In this document: in pieces, positions 7,379 through 10,984 of the stretch
Numbering within the stretch: the stretch's first letter is position 1
How the letters are laid out: the number at the start of each line of letters is the position of its first letter
NCBI GenBank assembly: GCA_024640205.1
Contig: JAHEFL010000024.1
Span: 1 to 10,984, forward strand
DNA length: 10,984 bases
Direction of reading: 5' to 3'
From: Flavobacteriales bacterium
GTDB lineage: Bacteria > Bacteroidota > Bacteroidia > Flavobacteriales_F > PHOS-HE28
Translations under genes and position numbers: made by a program
Notes under the pieces: model-generated
Databases searched by the model: none
What the model saw: the letters and a program-made list of their open reading frames with translations, nothing else
Told to the model about the DNA's origin: nothing

Positions 7379-8095
7379 ATGCACTCCCGGTCACTCTTAC
7401 TTCACGTCCTGATGGCGTGTTTGTTCATTGTCCTGGCACACCGGTCCGTGGCGCAGGAACCGAAGCCACGCGTGGTGCTCTACAAGGATCGGTTGGCTGC
7501 ACAGTTCGATACCGTGGATGTGGTGAAACATGTGATCAAGGCGAACCCGCTCCTCTTCTTCCGGGGTGAGATCCCCATCTATTACGAACACGCCTTGTCA
7601 CACAAGCTCAGCTTGGAGGTTGGCTTGGGAGTAACGCTCCGGGACTATCTGACCCTGACCTTCTCCGGTGACGATGCCGACGATTTCGGGGCCGGCACGG
7701 AGATCATCCCTCAGCTCAGTTACCACATCGCGGCCCGGTTCTATCTCGGTGAGGATCTGGAACCCCAAGGCTGGTACGTGCAACCGGAATTCGTTCACCT
7801 GGATTATGTAAAGGACATCCGCGGGCAAGCCCCCGATGGAACGTTCACCGACGACACCTATCGGGACCAGCGCACCTACGATGATTTGCGCCTTTTGGCA
7901 GGCTACCAAATGCTCAGCTGGAGCAGCAATTGGCTGTTCGATGTTTACGGCGGGGTCGGTTACCGATCGCGGAACATGAACAAGGTGGAGGAGCGTATCG
8001 ATCTCACTTCGGGCATATACACCTACACGCTATCGGAGACCTCCGATAAGGTACCCGTGATCTACTTGGGCATCAAGATCGGGCTGGGCTTATGA
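7379..8095 (+). CDS. Exported hypothetical protein, probably outer-membrane beta-barrel
   Basis: No named family is recognised with certainty. The 238-residue product begins with a clear Sec signal peptide: basic start MHSRS, hydrophobic LLLHVLMACLFIVLA, and a likely cut after SVA (residue 25) before QEPKP. There is no lipobox cysteine at the cut. The mature part has many alternating polar and hydrophobic stretches: IPIYYEHALSHKLSLEVGLG (about 65-84), IIPQLSYHIAARFYLG, GWYVQPEFVHLDYV, LRLLAGYQML, WLFDVYGGVGYRSR, and a final strand VPVIYLGIKIGLGL. This pattern fits an eight-strand or similar barrel in the outer membrane and resembles the DUF3575-like small outer-membrane proteins of Bacteroidota. 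The AGGGA just before the ATG may serve as a ribosome-binding site. It faces the polyprenyl synthase gene divergently and converges with rlmN, 31 bases away, so it is probably transcribed alone. Confidence 0.85.
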   Translation: MHSRSLLLHVLMACLFIVLAHRSVAQEPKPRVVLYKDRLAAQFDTVDVVKHVIKANPLLFFRGEIPIYYEHALSHKLSLEVGLGVTLRDYLTLTFSGDDADDFGAGTEIIPQLSYHIAARFYLGEDLEPQGWYVQPEFVHLDYVKDIRGQAPDGTFTDDTYRDQRTYDDLRLLAGYQMLSWSSNWLFDVYGGVGYRSRNMNKVEERIDLTSGIYTYTLSETSDKVPVIYLGIKIGLGL

Positions 8096-8126
8096 CCCGG
8101 TGACCCGGAACAGCACCGCGTGCGTC

Positions 8127-9203
8127 TTACTTCATCACCCGCTCGCCTTCCTTAAGCGCCGGCTTGTTCTTATTGGCAAGTTGCCCGCATGCGGCATCAA
8201 TATCACGGCCCCGGCTACGGCGGATCCTGGCCACGATCCCCTTGCGGTCGAGATACTGCTGAAAGGCTTCCGCGTCCCGTGCATCCGTGCGACCGAACTC
8301 CCCATCGTCGATCGGATTGTATTCGATAAGGTTCACCTTGGCGTGCACATCACTGGCATAGCGCACCAACTCCTGTGCGTCATTCAGTGAATCATTGAAA
8401 CCACGCAGGAGAATGTACTCGAAGGTGATATCCTTTCGCGTGGTCCGGGTGTAGTAGCGCAACGCATCCTTCAATTCCGCGAGCGTGTTCTGCTCATTGA
8501 TGGGCATGATCCGATCGCGCTTCGCATCGTTCGCGGCATGCAGACTTAAGGCCAGATTGAAACGCGCTCCGTCATCCGCCAGTTTCCGGATCATCTTCGC
8601 TATACCGGCCGTGCTCACGGTGATCCGGCGCGGGCTCATACCCAGTCCATCCTCGGCCGAAATGCGCTCGGCACTTCGCATGGTGTTGGCGTAGTTGAGC
8701 AATGGTTCACCCATGCCCATGTACACGATGTTGGTCAACCCCTGCGCGTAATACTTGCGCGCCATCCCGTTCAGCAGGACCACCTGGTCCACGATCTCCC
8801 CGGCACTCAGGTTCCGAAGCCGCTTGAGTTTCCCGGTGGCGCAGAAGCTGCACGATAGGCTGCATCCGATCTGGCTGCTGATACAGGCCGTCAGCCGCTT
8901 GGGCGTGGGAATGAGCACCCCTTCCACGATATGTCCGTCATGGGTGCGGAAAGCACACTTCACTGTTCCATCGTCGCTGCGTTGCTCCTCGGCCAGCAAC
9001 AATGGTCGCAGTACCGACCGCTCCGCCAAGTGAGAACGGAACGCCTTGGGAAGGTCGCTCATGTCATCCCAGGAATGGGCGCTCTTCATCCAAAGCCACT
9101 CCCACAACTGCCTGGCCCGATATGGTTTTTCACCCAACTCCTGCACCAGGTCCTTGATCTCATCAAGGGACAGGTCACGGATGTCCATAGGGCTGTTCGA
9201 CAT
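8127..9203 (-). CDS. rlmN: Dual-specificity RNA methyltransferase RlmN (23S rRNA A2503 / tRNA A37)
   Basis: RlmN is a radical SAM enzyme that makes 2-methyladenosine at A2503 of 23S rRNA and at A37 of some tRNAs, in the cytosol. The 358-residue product is full length. Seen directly: the iron-sulfur cluster motif CSLSCSFC (C114, C118, C121), the conserved Cys in TACISSQIGC (C107), GMGEPLLN (163-170), the SAM-binding strands ITVSTAG (194-200) and FNLALSLHAAND (215-226), and the C-terminal catalytic Cys in DAACGQLA (C339), the residue that is itself methylated in the E. coli enzyme (its C355). All key residues are present. Start at 9203; MDIRDLSL five residues later is an alternative. The gene lies 11 bases after ispD on the same strand, so they are probably cotranscribed, although a promoter-like box overlaps the ispD stop. 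Confidence 0.97.
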   Translation of the reverse strand: MSNSPMDIRDLSLDEIKDLVQELGEKPYRARQLWEWLWMKSAHSWDDMSDLPKAFRSHLAERSVLRPLLLAEEQRSDDGTVKCAFRTHDGHIVEGVLIPTPKRLTACISSQIGCSLSCSFCATGKLKRLRNLSAGEIVDQVVLLNGMARKYYAQGLTNIVYMGMGEPLLNYANTMRSAERISAEDGLGMSPRRITVSTAGIAKMIRKLADDGARFNLALSLHAANDAKRDRIMPINEQNTLAELKDALRYYTRTTRKDITFEYILLRGFNDSLNDAQELVRYASDVHAKVNLIEYNPIDDGEFGRTDARDAEAFQQYLDRKGIVARIRRSRGRDIDAACGQLANKNKPALKEGERVMK

Positions 9204-9209
9204 GGACGG

Positions 9210-9217
9210 CGAAGTTA
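9210..9217 (-). promoter_or_regulatory. Promoter-like box TAACTTCG before rlmN, overlapping the ispD stop
   Basis: On the minus strand the ispD stop codon TAA is also the first three bases of TAACTTCG, a one-mismatch match to TAnnTTTG. It ends six bases before the rlmN ATG. The identical octamer with identical spacing occurs before the outer-membrane protein gene at 7365-7372. No good TTG lies at the proper distance upstream, so chance is not excluded. Confidence 0.3.
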
Positions 9218-9898
9218 CGCCGTGGTGCCAGGAGCCCTGTCCAGCAAGGCTTCGGCAATGCGCATATCGACTTGATCGGTGATCTTGATGTTCACCTCAT
9301 CCCCTTCAACCAGATGAACGATCGATCCTGCTCGCTCGATGAGCGATGCCTCATCCGTGAACGACGGATCATAGGGTAGTTCAAACGCCTTCCGAAGCAC
9401 CTCGGTACGGAAACATTGGGGCGTTTGCACCAATCTGAACCCGTTACGGTCAATGGACCGACTACCGGACGGCGTCAATTCCCGAACGCTGGGTTTCACG
9501 GGTACCACGGGGGTCGCATTCCCATATTCCTGCGCCGCATCAAAACACCGTGCGATCAAGGCGGTGCTCACCAGTGGGCGCACGCCATCGTGGACCGCAA
9601 CGATACCCTCGCCATGCACGGCAGCCAGACCGTTCCGAACGCTATGGTAGCGCTCCGCCCCACCAGCCACTATCTGATGCGGTGTCAGGTACCCATGTCC
9701 TATACATAGGCTCTTCCAGATCGGTATCTGCTCTTCCGGCAATACCAGCACGATCTCCATCTTCCCATCAAAGACATGGAAGGCATCGATCGTCCAACAA
9801 AGCAACGGCTTGCCATTCAAGAGCAGGAACTGCTTGGGTATCGCGGTTCCCATGCGCTTCCCGCGACCGCCTGCAACAATGATGGTCGAACGTTCCAT
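9215..9898 (-). CDS. ispD: 2-C-methyl-D-erythritol 4-phosphate cytidylyltransferase
   Basis: IspD joins CTP to 2-C-methyl-D-erythritol 4-phosphate, giving CDP-methylerythritol and pyrophosphate, the third step of the MEP pathway. The 227-residue product has the family length. Seen directly: the nucleotide-binding loop IIVAGGRGKRMG (6-17) with R15, PKQFLLLNGKPLL (21-33) with K22, GGAERYHSVRNGL (79-91), VAVHDGVRPLVS (100-111), RLVQTPQCF (155-163), TDEASLIE (181-188) and VEGDEVNIKITDQVD (197-211). All motifs expected for CTP and substrate binding are present. I start at MERSTIIVAG, the ATG at 9898; a TTG codon three residues earlier is not needed and lies inside a promoter-like TACTTTG. The stop is 11 bases before rlmN. 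With dxs in the same window, two MEP pathway genes lie within 10 kb but are not in one operon. Confidence 0.96.
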   Translation of the reverse strand: MERSTIIVAGGRGKRMGTAIPKQFLLLNGKPLLCWTIDAFHVFDGKMEIVLVLPEEQIPIWKSLCIGHGYLTPHQIVAGGAERYHSVRNGLAAVHGEGIVAVHDGVRPLVSTALIARCFDAAQEYGNATPVVPVKPSVRELTPSGSRSIDRNGFRLVQTPQCFRTEVLRKAFELPYDPSFTDEASLIERAGSIVHLVEGDEVNIKITDQVDMRIAEALLDRAPGTTA

Positions 9899-9904
9899 GG
9901 TCAC

Positions 9905-9911
9905 CAAAGTA
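9905..9911 (-). promoter_or_regulatory. Putative -7 box of ispD (TACTTTG)
   Basis: On the minus strand TACTTTG differs from TAnnTTTG by one missing spacer base. It ends six bases before the ispD ATG, the same distance as the boxes before rlmN and the outer-membrane protein gene. Initiation just after it would leave a leader of only a few bases. No clear -33 element is visible. Confidence 0.35.
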
Positions 9912-9931
9912 CAGGGTCATGGCAGGAAATG

Positions 9932-9968
9932 GAAAGGGTGCGGGAGGTTCCACCCATCGCACCCTTTC
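9932..9968 (-). terminator. Hairpin between queA and ispD, likely end of the queA transcript
   Basis: A perfect 11-bp inverted repeat (GAAAGGGTGCG at 9932-9942, CGCACCCTTTC at 9958-9968) encloses a 15-base loop. It starts 22 bases after the queA stop on the minus strand and ends before the ispD promoter-like box. No T-run follows, so its strength as a terminator is uncertain. Its position between two same-strand genes suits separation of the queA and ispD transcripts. Confidence 0.5.
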
Positions 9969-9990
9969 ACTGAACCCATTCCCGCGACCC

Positions 9991-10984
9991 TCAGATCAGC
10001 AGCATGGCATCGCCATAGGAGAAGAAGCGGTACTTGTCCTTGATGGCCACCTTGTATGCTTCCCACACATGCTCATACCCTCCGAATGCCGCTACTTGCA
10101 TCAGCAGCGTGCTTTCCGGCATATGGAAATTGGTGATCATGCTGTCCGGGATGCAGAAATCGTAAGGCGGGAAAATGAACTTGTTGGTCCAGCCATTGAA
10201 GGGCTTCATGTGGTTCTCCGTGCTCACGCTGCTCTCGATGGCACGCATGGTCGTGGTACCCACGGCACAAACACGTTTCTTATTGTCCTTCGCGTAGTTC
10301 ACGATGTCGCACGCCTCCTTGGTGATGATGGCCTGCTCGGAATCCATTTTGTGTTTGGTCAGATCCTCCACCTCCACCGGACGGAAGCTCCCGAGACCCA
10401 CATGCAGCGTCACCTCCGCGAAGTTCAGTCCCTTCAGTTCCATCCGCTTCATCAGTTCCCTGCTGAAGTGAAGCCCGGCCGTAGGAGCTGCCACGGCTCC
10501 TTCATGCTTCGCGTAGATGGTCTGGTAGCGCTCCGTATCGCTCTCTTCTGTTTCCCGCTTGATGTAGCGGGGAAGGGGGGTTTCACCGAGTTCCGTGATC
10601 GTCTGCTTGAACTCCTCATAGGTCCCATCGAACAGGAAACGCAGCGTGCGCCCACGGCTCGTGGTATTATCGATCACCTCGGCCACCAATTCATCGTCCT
10701 TGCCGAAGTACAGCTTGTTGCCGATCCTGATCTTCCGGGCCGGGTCCACGATCACGTCCCACAGAAGGCTGTCGCGGTTCAACTCGCGCAGCATGAACAC
10801 CTCGATCTTGGCACCCGTCTTCTCCTTGTTACCCCACATGCGCGCAGGAAAGACCTTGGTGTTGTTCAGAATGAAGGTGTCGCCTTCATCAAAATAATCC
10901 AGGACATTCTTGAATTTCTTGTGTTCGATCCTGCCATCCTTGCGATGCAGGACCATCAACTTGCTGCCATCACGATCCTTCGTG
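9991..10984 (-). CDS. queA: S-adenosylmethionine:tRNA ribosyltransferase-isomerase, N-terminus off right edge
   Basis: QueA transfers and isomerises the ribosyl part of SAM onto 7-aminomethyl-7-deazaguanine in tRNA, making epoxyqueuosine, the next-to-last step of queuosine synthesis. 330 residues are visible. The frame stays open upstream of the first internal start, reading [17 protein letters not shown] to the window edge. This matches the family's YPxxxRDxSRLMVL-type start region, so only about 20 residues are missing. Seen directly, in order: [68 protein letters not shown], and [18 protein letters not shown] near the C-terminus, with the family ending [11 protein letters not shown]. The N- and C-terminal motifs are all typical and nothing is broken. 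A hairpin follows the stop. Confidence 0.97.
   Translation of the reverse strand, partial: TKDRDGSKLMVLHRKDGRIEHKKFKNVLDYFDEGDTFILNNTKVFPARMWGNKEKTGAKIEVFMLRELNRDSLLWDVIVDPARKIRIGNKLYFGKDDELVAEVIDNTTSRGRTLRFLFDGTYEEFKQTITELGETPLPRYIKRETEESDTERYQTIYAKHEGAVAAPTAGLHFSRELMKRMELKGLNFAEVTLHVGLGSFRPVEVEDLTKHKMDSEQAIITKEACDIVNYAKDNKKRVCAVGTTTMRAIESSVSTENHMKPFNGWTNKFIFPPYDFCIPDSMITNFHMPESTLLMQVAAFGGYEHVWEAYKVAIKDKYRFFSYGDAMLLI

Noticed and set aside
8094..8108. Direct repeat GACCCGG-T-GACCCGG between the outer-membrane protein gene and rlmN
   Set aside because: Two 7-base copies in a 31-base convergent gap are too short to mean anything, and no hairpin is formed.
1..10984. Search for tRNA, rRNA, CRISPR repeats, insertion sequences, integrases, attachment sites and defence genes
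   Set aside because: No repeated spacer pattern, transposase motif, long terminal inverted repeat or cloverleaf was seen. The window is filled by housekeeping and metabolic genes.

Overview
This window appears to be ordinary chromosomal DNA from a member of the Bacteroidota (Bacteroidetes), moderately GC-rich for that phylum. Three things suggest this. The DXS, QueA and polyprenyl synthase proteins read like Bacteroidota versions. Shine-Dalgarno signals are weak or absent before most starts. Promoter-like boxes resemble the Bacteroidota -7 consensus TAnnTTTG rather than TATAAT. I assign the phylum with fair confidence but cannot name a genus. I saw no tRNA, rRNA, CRISPR array, insertion sequence, integrase or phage gene, so nothing marks it as a mobile island.

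Layout from left to right. (1) 1-945, minus: the first 315 residues of dxs (1-deoxy-D-xylulose-5-phosphate synthase); the rest lies left of the window. (2) 1073-2367, minus: an acetyl-CoA hydrolase / 4-hydroxybutyrate CoA-transferase family gene, broken by an apparent one-base deletion near 1960. (3) 2368-2575: a divergent intergenic region with a good Bacteroidota promoter pointing right. (4) 2576-4463, plus: a tight cluster of pirin, nitroreductase and YceI genes, closed by a very strong hairpin. (5) 4576-6261, plus: a 561-residue protein that I cannot assign to a named family; part of it looks like a GNAT acyltransferase fold. (6) 6274-7248, minus: a long-chain polyprenyl diphosphate synthase. 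(7) 7379-8095, plus: a small exported, probably outer-membrane beta-barrel protein. (8) 8127-9898, minus: rlmN and, just upstream of it, ispD, 11 bases apart. (9) 9991 to the right edge, minus: queA, missing its N-terminus.

Two themes connect the genes. Three minus-strand genes serve isoprenoid synthesis: dxs (first step of the MEP pathway), ispD (third step) and the polyprenyl synthase (chain elongation for quinones or lipid carriers). Two modify RNA: queA (queuosine in tRNA) and rlmN (2-methyladenosine in 23S rRNA and tRNA). The pirin-nitroreductase-YceI cluster looks like a small redox or quinone-stress operon, but that is inference from family knowledge and arrangement.

The items most worth a second look are the frameshifted CoA-transferase, the unassigned 561-residue protein, and a recurring promoter-like box that sits exactly six bases before the start codon of three genes and suggests nearly leaderless transcripts. 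I found no convincing new biological system.
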